A DNA stretch of 64,000 nucleotides from Alopecurus myosuroides. Its lineage: Eukaryota; Streptophyta; Magnoliopsida; Poales; Poaceae. The DNA lies in contig CM054058.1 in NCBI GenBank assembly GCA_028641055.1, positions 86,563,927-86,627,926 of the forward strand. Reading direction: 5' to 3'. Numbering within the stretch: position 1 is the stretch's first letter; each line of letters starts with the position of its first letter. This document shows positions 34,801-46,439 of the stretch, one piece after another. The translations under genes and the position numbers were made by a program. Under the pieces are notes generated by a model that saw only the letters and a program-made list of their open reading frames with translations, did not search any database and was not told the DNA's origin.

Positions 34801-35761
34801 GCCTGTATCAATCCACCAATCAGGAGAATGACATACTGAAAGAACAGTAGGAAATATACCGTACCCCGCATCCTTCATCTCAGTATCACCAATGACAACA
34901 TTGGCGGTCTTGCCGCCTTTCCCATGTTGACGCTTGTCAAAGCGATTTGGGCAGTTGGGAGCCCAGTGTTCAGGATCACCACAAACATGGCAGACTCCTT
35001 TGTTCTTCTCATACTTCTTCTTGAACTTGGTAGAAGGTGATGCCTTGTTCTTCACATCAAACTTTCCTTTACCCTCAAACTTGTTCTTGTTCCTGAACTT
35101 GTGGGTTTGGAAGTTTCTCTTCTGTACCAAGTTGGCACTAGAACTTCCATTAGCACCTCGAGCACGTGTGTCCTTTGCTCTTGCCTTTTCTTCGACATCA
35201 AGAGTCCCAATGATATTCGAGACAGAAAACTCTTGTCTCTTGTGTTTCGTAGACGTAGCAAAGCTCCTCCATGAGGCAGGAAGTTTGGCAATGATGCCTC
35301 CGGCAATAAACTTGTCAGGTAACACACAAGTGAAGTGCTCAAGTTCTTTGGCGAGTGACTGAATCTCATGAGCTTGCTCAACCACGGAGCGCTCATCAGT
35401 CATAGAATTGCTCCATGACATACAGTTCAGTGCCAGCATCTGAGGTACCAAATTTTGCCTCAAGTGCATCCCACACATCCTTGCCATTGTCAAATGACGC
35501 ATAAGCATCGACAATGTTATCTCCAAGAACACTGATCAGAGCAAGCTTAAAGAGGGTATTCATTTTCTCATAGCTTGCATCCTGTTGAGGGTCGAGATCA
35601 CCCGTAGGCTTGCCAAGAGTGGCGTCATAGCAGTTCATGGATTGGAACCAGAGAACTGCTCTCACGCGCCATCTCTTATAATTGGCGCCCTCAAACACTG
35701 GTGGCTTCATAGACGCAGCAAAGCCACTTGGGGTAAATTGCCCATAATAAAGTTTTTGGAT
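31812..35761 (-). pseudogene. Copia gag-pol polyprotein, decayed
   Basis: All domains are present in Copia order on the minus strand. Gag (about 35710-34900) ends with zinc knuckle CHVCGDPEHWAPNC. Protease has WWIDTGVNVHVC. Integrase (34440-33495) has HHCC zinc-binding residues and core motifs HSDLYEMNG and SDQGGEYFSNEF, ending AERKNHT. Reverse transcriptase (33400-32446) has KVCKLLKSLYGLKQAPKQWH and LYVDDILIF. RNase H (32430-31840) has TRPDIAYDVSKLSRF and EDPFTKGLSRNVID. Frames change near 35400, 34690, 33860 and 32560, and at least one stop (33161, before YKARLV) interrupts the RT, so it is not translatable as one polyprotein. An intact protein would drive reverse transcription and integration. 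Confidence 0.9.
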
Positions 35762-36813
35762 TGTTCGAAATATGAGTAATTTACCACATAGTTTAATAAA
35801 TAAAATCAGTAGGTAAACAACACTATAATTGCAAGAGTCATTCGAATTTACAGAGAGTAGGCAAAAGGCATGCATAGTAGTGCATTTGGGGAAATCAAGT
35901 CTATTCCAATTTCTAGAACTAGGAACTCTAGTAGGATCTGAAACATGAGAATGAATAAAGAATACATGAGTTCATACTGGACAGGAACTCGTGCAGCAGC
36001 GGGGCCGTTGTTGACAGCAGTAGCTGAGCCGTTGTTGACGTTGTCGCCAATGTCGTCGAAGAGATCGTCGACTTCTGGGAAGAAGTCGTCGTTCGGGAAG
36101 ATGTCGGCGTCGTCCGTGATGAAGAAGGAAGTAGTCGCGCAGAGCGCTCCCCAAAAACCTTATCGCCCTTCTCCCATACAGGACTCGAAGTAGCACGGTT
36201 TCGGAGGCTTACTGTCCCGGCCGGCGGTGCACGCCGCAGGCCAGGATGGGGAAGACTTGAGCAGTGGCGCAAGGTTCTGGAACACGGAGGCAGTGTATCT
36301 GTTGTGCGTATCTCTGGAGAGGAGTGACCTCTTGTTTTATAGGCACAGAGCAGAAGCCGAACAGGCCACGCGAGCAGATGAAACAAAGAGTCGGGAAGGC
36401 AGACAGGCAGCAGCCGAAGCTGAGCAGCCTCCGTAATCAAAACCCACTAAGCAAAACGTTTCAGATTCTTACGCCTGTTCATATTCTAATTCATGCGTGT
36501 GGCAAAATAAAGAGAGAGAGAGGCTCTCAGCTCGAGGCATTCCCGCAACCCGCAAGCCGCGGCGCGCGCGCGCGTCGTTACGAGGTGTGCGGCGGAGGAG
36601 GAGCGCGCGTGTAGTCACCCCATTCTCATGCTCATACAACAAGTGGAAAGGCCTCCCTTATAAACAAGTAAAAATTCCACTCAACTAGCAATGTGGGACT
36701 AAACATTTGTCCCACCTCTTTCCATACACGAATAGGCCAAGTGGGCCTCTAGGATTTATTAGGAATTTCTGGAATATTAAATGGGCTGGTCCATTTTGGC
36801 CAAAATTCCAACA
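35762..36813 (-). repeat. 5' LTR of Copia 3
   Basis: The minus strand starts TGTTGGAATTTTGGCC and ends CATATTTCGAACA, 1052 bp. What follows (ATCCAAAAACTTTATT) does not match the usual initiator-Met primer site. Confidence 0.88.
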
Positions 36814-36818
36814 ACATG

Positions 36819-38206
36819 CACATTACTCTTGGAAGTCCGTCATTTTAGCCCAATATTTCACTTCACTTAAATATCACCTAAACGAATAAAATAACTATTT
36901 GTCCAAAATAGTTGCACCCATTGGTTACGAATTATTCACATTTCCTCGTGATTTCAAACACTCTGTCACCAAGTTCTCCTAGTTTAAATCTAGCTAACTA
37001 TGTAGTACCTCATTGTATAGAAAACCTCATTATGGCACATACACCGTTGGTCGCTTAGGCCGACCCTAGGGTCCTAATCCCTGTGGTTATTCTCAATTAA
37101 TTCCTAGCTAAGTCCGAGATTTTGGCTTGAGTCACCGCTTAAAGTTGCGTCTGGCGCTTGGTTTTTTTTCCTTAGAGCGAGGCTGTTTGAGGCGCTCCCT
37201 ACGGTGGGTAAGCGCTTCGCGATGCAGGCAAGGGAGCTAAGCGATACATTCGAATATACTACATTTAATTTTCTCACTTAAGCATCTCGTTTAGCGCTCT
37301 GCGTTGTATATGCTCTTACGTTGTTTATTTTTCCGGTGCACCAACAGCCATATAAGTGGGTCATAGGAATTTAGTGAATAGTTATACTTATTGAAACAAA
37401 ATTCTTACATCAAAGTCAAACAAACTCGACCAAGAAAATAAAAAATTGAGACCGTACGACCTTGCAATAATAACTCTATTAGGTTACCCCTAAATTATAT
37501 GCTAAAAAGACCGAAAAATGATAAGTACACAAGTCCTAGACTAGGCCTTAAAAAATCGATCTTTGAACGTTTGCAGATGATGACAAGTCCAGCCATAGAT
37601 AGTTCATTCCAATGTTAAGCTTCAAGCGACCTGCTCCAAAGAAGCATACAACGTAGGCACACATCTACATTGCCTGATCATGATCTTGTATTTCCACCGC
37701 ATTGTGTCTCGTTGTTGAAACTACCATCATTACTTGACCGTCTAACCACACCTACGATTGTAAGCGGGATGGGCGAGCCGCCAAGCCCGTCTCCCACCCC
37801 ACCTGCAAAAACCACTTGTCTCGTTTGTGTTTATCCTATTATCCCGAGTTTTACCCGCCATCATAGCTATCTGCTGATCAGCCGGTGGCAATAAATAGGT
37901 AGCGTACATAAGGAATTATGAAGGCGCGCAGATCAAACGGGTGAAATAAATCGATTATTGAAAGACCGACCAGGAAAAAAATCTTGGCAAAGAGATCTAT
38001 CAATCAACGGGGAGAGAAGCTTAAAGATTTATTAGAAGAGAGGCAATTGGCTACTCCCAACGGGATCCGCTTGTCCCTCTTCCTAGAATCCCCAAACACC
38101 CGCTTATCCCATTTGTCCCGATGGAAAAAAATAGATGGGAGGCGGTTATTCCATGTCCATCACACTTGCATCCATAACCACACCTCACTAGCAACATACC
38201 ACAGAG
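36819..38206. other. Flank of the CACTA element in copy B
   Basis: No gene recognised; counterpart of 20690-20874 plus 22508-23734 in copy A, including the empty site of the CACTA found in A. Confidence 0.7.
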
Positions 38207-38517
38207 CACTGGTAGAAACCGGGCCATGTATCCCGGTTTGTAAGGCCCATGCATCCCGGTTGTGCAACCTTGATTGGGCAGTCGGGAGAAATGGGTTGAC
38301 CACGTTTTAGGGCACGCAGGAAGCTAGCCAGGGGCCATTCATCCCGGTTCTTAACACGAACCGAGAAGGATGCCTCCTCTGCCACGGCAGCACTTTCGCA
38401 ATTTTCTCTGCCACGGCAGAGTTTTTTTGTTTCTATTTATTGTTTTCCTTTTTATTTTATATTTTGCAATCAATTTGATTGTACGATACCCTGTCACCAT
38501 ACACTTATAAGGAGCCT

Positions 38518-38705
38518 TGGTGGCCCCTCCCCGGACCTCCCGGATCCCACGAGAAGAGAGGAGCCTCGGTGGCCCCTCCCGGACCTCCCGGATCCCGCGA
38601 GAAGAGAGGAGCCTCGGTGGCCCCTCCCCGGACCTCCCGGATCCCAAGAGAAGAGACGAGCCTCGGTGGCCCCTTACTGCACTTCCCGGATCACACGACA
38701 AGAGA
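38518..38705. repeat. 49-bp minisatellite, four units (CACTA subterminal, copy B)
   Basis: Four units of 'ggtggcccctcc...acctcccggatcc'; the second unit is a few bases shorter and the last is diverged. Confidence 0.88.
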
Positions 38706-39281
38706 GCATATTAAAGAAGGACACTTATATTACACAATCAAAGTATGTCGAGGATATAACATGACCGCTGAATGAATTACAAAATCAAGTTCGTCCAACC
38801 ATGCAGTAAGGTACGATAGTATTCTCCATTTACATTTAGGACCTTTGCATCTAAGAAGCCCGCACTTTCCACCTGAATTGCTGTATGCGGTCCCTTAGTT
38901 CAAGATAGTCCCGCAGCCGTTCGATCTAATATAAAGAAGACTGGTCAATATATATTAATGAAACTAAGTAACTACAATAGATGGTAAGAAGACAAAATTG
39001 ATGGCTGACGTACATTAAGTTTGTGTAAATGTCTGTCCTTATCACAGTTTGTCTGACAAATGAACTAGCAGACGTAGTATCCACATAACTCCATGTTGCA
39101 AGCAATTTACGAGAACATGGTTTTAATCAAAATAATATTCAAGCATTATAATGGCATCGAAACTATAATTAAGGAGATGCGCAGATCTAGATAGTAGTAC
39201 TTACTTGCACAATTTCAAATGTAAGCTGCTATTTCCATCCCCCCTAGCCTTTTTTGTGAACCGTTTCCAAGCGTTACCCGG

Positions 39282-40630
39282 CGATGCATCATAAACGTAC
39301 CCCTAATTTCTGATGTTCCATGTTGTTTTCATGTTGTTTCCCACATGTTTTCCTTACACTTTATGTCATGTTTACACGTTTTCTGGGACTAATCTATAAA
39401 CAAGATGCCACAGAGTCAGTTCCCTATTTTCTGTTGTTTTTAGTTTGAGAAAAGTTGTTCTGGAAATATTCTCGGAATCTTCCAAAAGTCCTGAAGAGCT
39501 CCGGAGGGGTCCCACACGGTGGCCACACCATGGGGTCACGCGGGTCCCCCCGGCCGCGCCACCTAGTAGTGTGGGCCACCTCCCGGCATCGCCCTTTCGC
39601 CCATATATACTCCCTGATGCATAAACCCCAGGAGAATCGACCTTTTCCGCAAAATACATCTGTAGCTCCACCGCCGCCGCCGACAAGTTTTGGGGGACAG
39701 TTCTCTGTTCTAGCACCCTGCCGAGACGGGGAAGTGCCCCCGGAAGCCATCTCCTTCGACTCCACCTCCATCTACATCGCCGTTGATGTCTGCTATGATG
39801 AGGAGGGAGTAGTTCTCCCCGGGGATGAGGGATCTACCTGTAGATATGTGGTTCATCTCTCTCTCCATTGTGTGATCACGAGCTTTGTAATCTATTTGAA
39901 TATGTAGATTGATCATCATCTATTATGCTACTCAAGTGGTTTTTTTATCTCTGTAAACACTTTGATCACGGGGTAAAAGTGATAGTGTGCACCGTGTGGT
40001 TTAGCATGATATTTATATGTTGTGTTGGAAGATGAACCTATGAAATTGTGGCGTTTGTTTAGTACTACTTTATGGCGCTCGTAGTGATATTGGGGTGCCC
40101 TAGAGAGGGAATATAGACTTGAGATGTGTTGTTAAAGCCCTGCGCAATGATTAGTGTTCATTATTCGACCGGAGAGTGGTTCGGAGTAGCATAGTAAAGA
40201 GATGATATTTATGTATTCAATTATGTTTTAATTGTTGAGAGTGTCCTCTAGTGAAAGTAGGAGCCCTAGGCCTTATTTCCAAGCATTGAAACATTGTTTT
40301 CCGCCTGTTTTGCTATATGTTTGCTTGCTGCCATTTTTATTTGATATTGTTATTATCACTTATTATCATCCATATTACTTGCATTTTACTCTCTCTTCGC
40401 CGAACTAGTGCACCTATATACCTGACAAGTATATTGGGTGTGTTGGAGAAACAAGAGACCTCTTGTATCTTGATTGCAGGGTTGCTTGATAGGGATATCT
40501 TTGACCTCTACCTCCCTGAGTTCGATAAACCTTGGGTGATCCACTTAAGGGGAACTTGCTGCTGTTCTACGAACCTTTGCACTTGGAGGCCCAACACTGC
40601 CTACGAGAATAGAAGCGTGCGTAGACATCA
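39282..40630 (+). repeat. 5' LTR of the non-autonomous Athila-like element
   Basis: It starts CGATGCATCATAAACG, which aligns base for base with TGATACGTCATAAACG of the 3' LTR (terminal T changed to C), and ends GTAGACATCA. 1349 bp. Confidence 0.88.
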
Positions 40631-40640
40631 AGCTCTTTTT

Positions 40641-40658
40641 TGGCGCCGTTGCCAGGGA
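40641..40658 (+). other. Primer-binding site, Asp-tRNA type
   Basis: TGGCGCCGTTGCCAGGGA, the primer site typical of Athila-lineage elements with one change from the usual ...GCCGGGGA. It lies 10 nt after the LTR. Confidence 0.85.
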
Positions 40659-40807
40659 GGTAAGGCAAAAGGTACTCACATCCTCGGGTGTGAGTGCTCG
40701 AAGTTATTTCCTTTAGATTCTGCAATTATATGTTTTTGTTTCTTGTTTTCACTAGTTAGGCTTATTTTTTACTTGCTGCTTGTTTTTATCTTTACTAGTT
40801 ATTATTA

Positions 40808-41695
40808 ATGGAAAACAAAAAAAATATGAGAGAGCTTTATAATATTTATCTTGAGTTAGGACATCAAGTATTTGAAGAGAAAATTAAAAAACCTATGGAA
40901 CTTTATTTGCATGCTAATAGCAATGTTATTAGTATGAATTCTTTGAACACTATTATTTATAATTCTATGGAAAAGTCTAAGCTTGGGTAAACTAGTTTAT
41001 ATGAAAACGGTATTTTTAGTTCCCCAAGCACGAAGGAGAAAATTTGCTTTGATGATGAGCCTATGCCTGTTACATATAGTAGTGATCATGATTGGGAAGA
41101 GCACACTACTTTTGATATTGAAAATGATGATATAGAAATCTCTAAACTAGTGGATGATGTGTTTTAAAATCCTTTTGCTACTGATGATTATATGCTTGAT
41201 ACATCTCCTCCTAGTAAAATTGATGATATGTTTACAAATGAACACATTTTGGAGGATAACTATTCTATTGCTTATGATGATATTATTCTTCCTATAAATG
41301 ATGATTACAATGATGAATATGATATTTTCAGTCCACCTACTATTGAGGAGAAAATTAATTATGATTGAAAAATTCCTCCTATGTTTGATGATTATGGTGA
41401 TGAGAAAAATAATGACAGCTATTTTGTTGAGTTTTCTCCCACTACCATTAATAAGAATGACTATGCTTATGTGGAGAGTAATAATTCTTTTATGCATGTG
41501 GCTCATGATAAGAATGTTTTATGTGATACTTATATTGTTAATTTCATTCATGATGCTACTGAAAGTTATTATGAGAGAGGGAAACATATTCCTATACATC
41601 TCAACAATATTAAGTTTCCCCTCTTTATGTTGAAAATTATGAAGTTGCTCTTGTTTTTCTTTCCTATGCTTGTTGCTTTGTGTTTTCATGACTAG
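40808..41695 (+). pseudogene. Acidic ORF of a non-autonomous Athila-like element
   Basis: A single frame of about 296 codons starting at ATG 40808, broken by only three stops (near 40988, 41165 and 41366). The product is Asp/Glu/Asn-rich with a Lys-rich N-terminus (KKNMRELYNIYLELGHQVF) and ends in a conserved-looking block (FIHDATESYYERGKHIPIHL, then FPLFMLKIMKLLLF). It has no similarity I know of to gag, protease or RT. From memory, related acidic ORFs are common in non-autonomous Triticeae retrotransposons; the function is unknown. The start is supported by its position 150 nt after the primer site. Confidence 0.65.
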
Positions 41696-41699
41696 TTTT

Positions 41700-44490
41700 T
41701 CTGCAAGATTATTTTTCATAGGAAGTTGGTTAGACTTAAATGTGTTTTATATTTGCTTCTTTATTATATCTTATTGTTCTTCAACTCTTATTCTTATTTG
41801 AGCATCTTTTAAAAATCATTGTGCCTAGCTAAAAGGCGTTAAAGAAAAGCGCTACCGGGAGACAACCCGTTTTATTTCCCTGTTTTCATTCTTTTTTTCC
41901 TTTGTTTTCTTCGGTGAGCTTTGCACCTGGGTGTTGTCTATTTCCTTATAAACCCCTCTGTATATTTTGTTTTGTGTTTTTGTTGAGCCAAGTAAAGCCT
42001 CTAGTGGAAAGTTGACACTATATTTCGGATTTCTGCGCAGGAAACAGATTTCTGCTGTCCACTGTTAATTACATATAAAATCACAGAAAATTCAAAATGA
42101 CCTGAGTTTTTTAGTTCTTAATGCTGGGATATATACTCAACTGTTCTTAGTTTACCACTTTTTTATTTGATCAACAGAAGATTTTCGAAAAAATCAATCT
42201 CTGCCTACTGTTCTGTTTTGATAGATTTCTGCCAATAATTGCATTTGCATCTTAATCTGTTTCTTTTGGTGTTCTTGTGAGAAAAAGAGTTCTAAAAGAA
42301 GTTATGACAGTATCTAATGTGTTTTTGAGTGATAGTCTTGTGTTGAAACTAAACCATGTGAATTTATTATTTCGATTGCACTAACGTTGCTAATGAAGAT
42401 TGTGAGAAGTTTGGTGTGAAGGAAGTTTTCAAGGGTCCAGAGAAGAGGATGATATGATGTGATTAAGAAGAGTGAAAAGACTAAGCTAGGGGATTCCCCG
42501 GTGGTACATTCCAGAAAATTCCAAGAAGACTCAAGCTTTTAAGCCTGGGGATGCCCAAGGCATCCCCTTCTTCATCGACAAATTATCAGGTCACTTCTAG
42601 TGAAACTATATTTTTATTCAGTCACATCTTATGTGCTTTACTTGGAGCGTCTTTTATTTTTGTTTTCATTTTGTTTGGTTTTATTTTCTGTAATAAATAG
42701 TTGGAACCTATCGTACTTGTGTGGGGGGGGGGAGAGACACGCTCCGTTTTCATTGTTTAGAACACTCTAGTTTTCATTCTTATTGTTATGTGAGTGTTCA
42801 CTTTTTGCTAGTACTGTGTTTAGCCTTTGTTTTCATGCATATCTTATTCAGAGATGTTAGTTTTAGTAGTTTTATGTGAGTACTCTCATGTTTTCTTGCT
42901 GTATCATAAAGAGTATTTTTGTTAAAGCATGTTTTGTATGGTGCTTTTTGGGAGAAAGAAAACTGCTGCTTGAAGTAGAATTTATAACAGTACTAGTAGA
43001 AGCTTGTATAGACTGTGGCTAGGAATTTTTCATGCCATGATAAATGTTGTTTTAGTTTTAAAGATTTGTGGTTATTGAGTAGCATGATTACCCTAAAATA
43101 GCTGAGATTGTTTAATATGTATTGAAAGATTCATGAGTTGTTCTTGTCATAGTAAAGCATAAATTTATGGTATTTTGTTTCAAATGTTTTATTTGGTTGA
43201 CTTGGCGCATGCTCACACCATGTTTATGACTACAAACCAGTCACGAATACCCTCCATGACCACTTAGTTTTATAACTTGTGATACCTCTTATGCTTTAAT
43301 TAATGATGCTTATGTCGCTATGCATGATTATGGCTCTTATGCTCTCTTGATTTGTCGCTTCCAGTCTTTTCCTAGCCTCCACCTGTACTGAGTATGAGCT
43401 CTACTCGGGCATCAAAACTCCTTAAACCAAAGTTTTCCCATTGTGTACACCATACATACCTACATGTGGTATTTAACTTCCACCCCAAGTAAATTTCTCA
43501 TGTGTTACCTTTAAAACCTTCAAAATTATTCCTATTTTATGTTCCTGTTTTTGCTCACGAGGACGTCAATAGGGAATCTTTATCTCACTTGTTTATTGGA
43601 TTTCACAACCTAGACTAGTGGCTTCATCCGCTTATCCAAATGATAGAAGAGCTGGCAGCGAGGTGCCCACCCCAAATTAATACAAACAAATTCTCTTCAC
43701 ATTGTTTGCCCCTGATTTATCAGTCAAAGCATAATTGTGTAAACAAAAGAGAAAGAGGGATGAACTTCTATACCAGTTGCGTTCTTCACCATGGGAGCCG
43801 CTCTTGTGAATCCAGTTGGCTTGTGACATGCTGTATTTTCTGTTTACCATTCGTTGACATTAGCATAGACCTCTCCTAACAAATAGACATTCCTCCACAA
43901 TGTCAAAACTTTTGATACCTCTGTTTAATAAAATAAAAAGCTCTAGCACATGAGTTATCCCTGCTTCCCTCTACGAAGGGCCTTTCTTTTACTTTTATGT
44001 TAGGTCTCCATCTTCTAACTTTATGGACAGTTGAGAGAGCATTTTTGCCATTCTGAGTTCTATGTGCATTTGTCCCATAAACATTAATAATTACTTCATG
44101 ATGTGATATTATTTGTTCGTAAATTATGTGCTCTAGTCTTCCTCGTGAACTCTGAAGGTGTCCTGGCATTTATGTTTTGCCCCACTCTTAAGGACTATCA
44201 AAATATCACTTTGCCATGCTTTCTCTATACTTGAAACAAACGTTTACCTTTCTTTGCATTATTATTCATGATCCTTCATTTGAGTTACTCTTCGTGATGC
44301 AAAGTAATTTCTATGCTTTATTATTAAAGTTTTATTTATCATGCCTGTGTTTAAAGTTTTATGATCTTATCGTGCATATGTTTTTATATTTTAATGATCA
44401 AGTTTATAATAGTAGCATGTCACCTCAGAAATTATTTTGTTTTATCGTTTACCTACTCGAGGACGAGTAGGAATTAAGCTTGGGGATGCT
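41700..44490 (+). other. Internal non-coding part of the Athila-like element
   Basis: A/T-rich with no convincing ORF. It ends in 'ttaagcttggggatgct' (44474-44490) directly before the 3' LTR, which includes a short purine-rich tract. Related text near 42545-42570 (gcctggggatgcccaaggc) may be a duplicated tract. Confidence 0.6.
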
Positions 44491-45889
44491 TGATACGTCA
44501 TAAACGTATCCCTAATTTCTGATAGTCCATGTTGTTCCCACATGATCTCCTTACACTTTATGTCATTTTTACACGTTTTCCGGGACTAACCTATTAACAA
44601 GTTTCCACAGAGCCAGTTCCCTTTTTTTTGCTGTTTTTAGTTTCAGAAAAGTTGTTCTGGAAATATTCTCGGAATTGGAAAATTCGAAAGCCAGAAGTCC
44701 TAAAAGTCCTGGAAGCTTCCAGAAGTCCCGAAGAGCCCCGGAGGGGGGGCACAGGGTGGACACACCATTGGGTGGCGTGGGTCCCACCTGGTCGTGCCAC
44801 CTAGTGGTGTGGGCCTCCTGGCCACCTCCCGGCATCGCCCTTTTCCCATATATATTCCTCGATGCATAAACCCTAGGAGAATCGACATTTTCCGCAAAAT
44901 AAATCCGTAGCTCCGCCACCACCGCCGAAAAGTTTCGGGGGACAGATGTCTAATCTGGCACCCATCCGGGATGGGGAAGTGCCCCCGGAAGCCATCTCCT
45001 TCGACTCCACCGCCATCTCCATCGCTGTTGCTGTCTCCTATGATTAGGAGGGAGTAGTTCCCCTCCCGGGGCCAAGGGCTCTACCGGTAGCTATGTGGTT
45101 CATCTCTCTCTCCATGGTGTGATCTTTATGTGATCATGAGCTTTGTAATCTAGTTGAATGTATAGATTGATCTTCATCTGTTATGCTACTCAAGTGGTTT
45201 TGTTATCTCCGTAAACACTTTGATCACGGGGTAAAGGTGATAGTGTGTGCACCGTGTGGTTTAGCATGATATTTATATCTTCTGTTGGAACATGAATCTA
45301 TGAAATTGTGGCGTTTGTTTAGTACTAATTTATGGTGCTCGTAGTGACATTGGGGTGCCCTAGAGAGGGAATATAGACTTGAGGAGTGTTGTTAAAGCCC
45401 TACGCAATGATTAGTGTTCATTATTCGACCGGAGAGTGGTTCGAAGTAGCATAGTGAAGAGATGATATTTATGCATTCAGTTATGTTTTCATTGTTGAGA
45501 GTGTCCTCTAGTGAAAGTAGGAGCCCTAGGCCTTATTTCCAAGCATTGAAACACCGTTTTCCGCATGTTCTGCTACATGTTTGTTTGCTGCCATTTTTAT
45601 TTCGGATTATTATTATCACTTATTATCATCCATGTTACTTGCATTTTACTCTCTCTTCGCCGAACTAGTGCACCTATTTACCTGACAAGTATATTGGGTG
45701 TGTTGGGGCACAAAAGACTTCTTGTATCTTTATTGCAGGGTTGCTTGAGAGGGATAGCTTTGACCTCTACCTCCTTGAGTTCGATAAACCTTTGGTGATC
45801 CACTTAAGGGAAACTTGTTGTTGTTCTACAAACCTCTGCACTTGGAGGCCCAACACTGTCTACAAGAATAGAAGCGTGCGTAGACATTA
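44491..45889 (+). repeat. 3' LTR of the non-autonomous Athila-like element
   Basis: It starts TGATACGTCATAAACGTATC and ends GTAGACATTA (final CA changed to TA). 1399 bp, with many single differences and small indels from the 5' LTR, indicating an old insertion. Confidence 0.88.
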
Positions 45890-46439
45890 CCCGGCGAAGA
45901 AAAAGTATAAAAGAAGTTATTAATTACTTGATATCAGAAAATGAAACAAAGTAGTCAATATAGTGCCATATATAAAGATTGAATTTACCGCTGGATCATT
46001 TCCTTGATGTCCGCCCAGACCTCTAGTGGTTTACATTTTGGGTCCATTACTAGTACTTTTCCTTTGTCAGCTTGAAAGATTAGCAGAATAAAGTGGAAGC
46101 TGCGTACACATAACTCATCAATTATACACTGAACATCGAGTAAGGAAAATAGAATGTGTACAAGACAATAACCCTTTTGTGTTTTTGAAACCTTAATGCC
46201 TTCATAATATTATCTTGTTTATCCTTGGGAGCTAGCTCAAGAGTCTTATGATTACAAAATATGGTCCAATGAACCCAATGTCATAGATATATCCTCTTTT
46301 GCATTCGAGAGTCTTCATTATGAAGTTATAATATGGTGAGTACTATATGAATGCAATGAACGAGGTGGGCTAGGTAGAGACTTATTTACATAAATAAATA
46401 CTTACAGACAATATGCACTAAGGATAGATTTGTCGAGGG

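Larger units (their letters stand above)
30282..36813 (-). mobile_element. Copia retrotransposon 3, full length 6.53 kb, TSD ACATG
   Basis: Minus orientation: 5' LTR 36813-35762, gag-pol to 31812, polypurine tract, 3' LTR 31259-30282. ACATG occurs directly outside both ends (30277-30281 and 36814-36818), and copy A has the uninterrupted site (gacatgcac near 20690). The two LTRs differ at several percent of positions and by an indel of about 65 bp near 36345-36410, so the insertion is old relative to the Tat element on the right. Confidence 0.93.
39282..45889 (+). mobile_element. Non-autonomous Athila-like Gypsy element, 6.6 kb, TSD CCCGG
   Basis: The 5' LTR is 39282-40630 and the 3' LTR 44491-45889, with a tRNA-Asp-type primer site at 40641. 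CCCGG flanks both ends (39277-39281 and 45890-45894), and the corresponding place in copy A (gcccggcaaag near 24857) is uninterrupted. The internal 3.86 kb contains one decayed acidic ORF and no protease, RT or integrase, so it depends on an autonomous relative. Confidence 0.92.
38860..46130 (-). pseudogene. CACTA second gene, Ulp1/C48 domain, copy B, split by Athila element
   Basis: Two parts on the minus strand, 46130-45895 and 39276-38860, are separated by the 6.6-kb insertion, which sits between the exons carrying His/Asp and Cys. The triad codons are all kept: His 46093-46095, Asp 46042-46044 and Cys 39083-39085. However, the Cys exon has an in-frame TAG five codons after the Cys (CGYYVC then stop), so the copy is dead. 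The site of insertion corresponds to 24860 in copy A. Confidence 0.7.

Noticed and set aside
39274..45897. An 11-bp target-site duplication (ttacccggcga) around the Athila-like element
   Set aside because: Aligning the two LTR ends shows that CGATGC at 39282 is a mutated TGATAC start and that the 3' LTR ends ...CATTA, leaving an ordinary 5-bp TSD, CCCGG.
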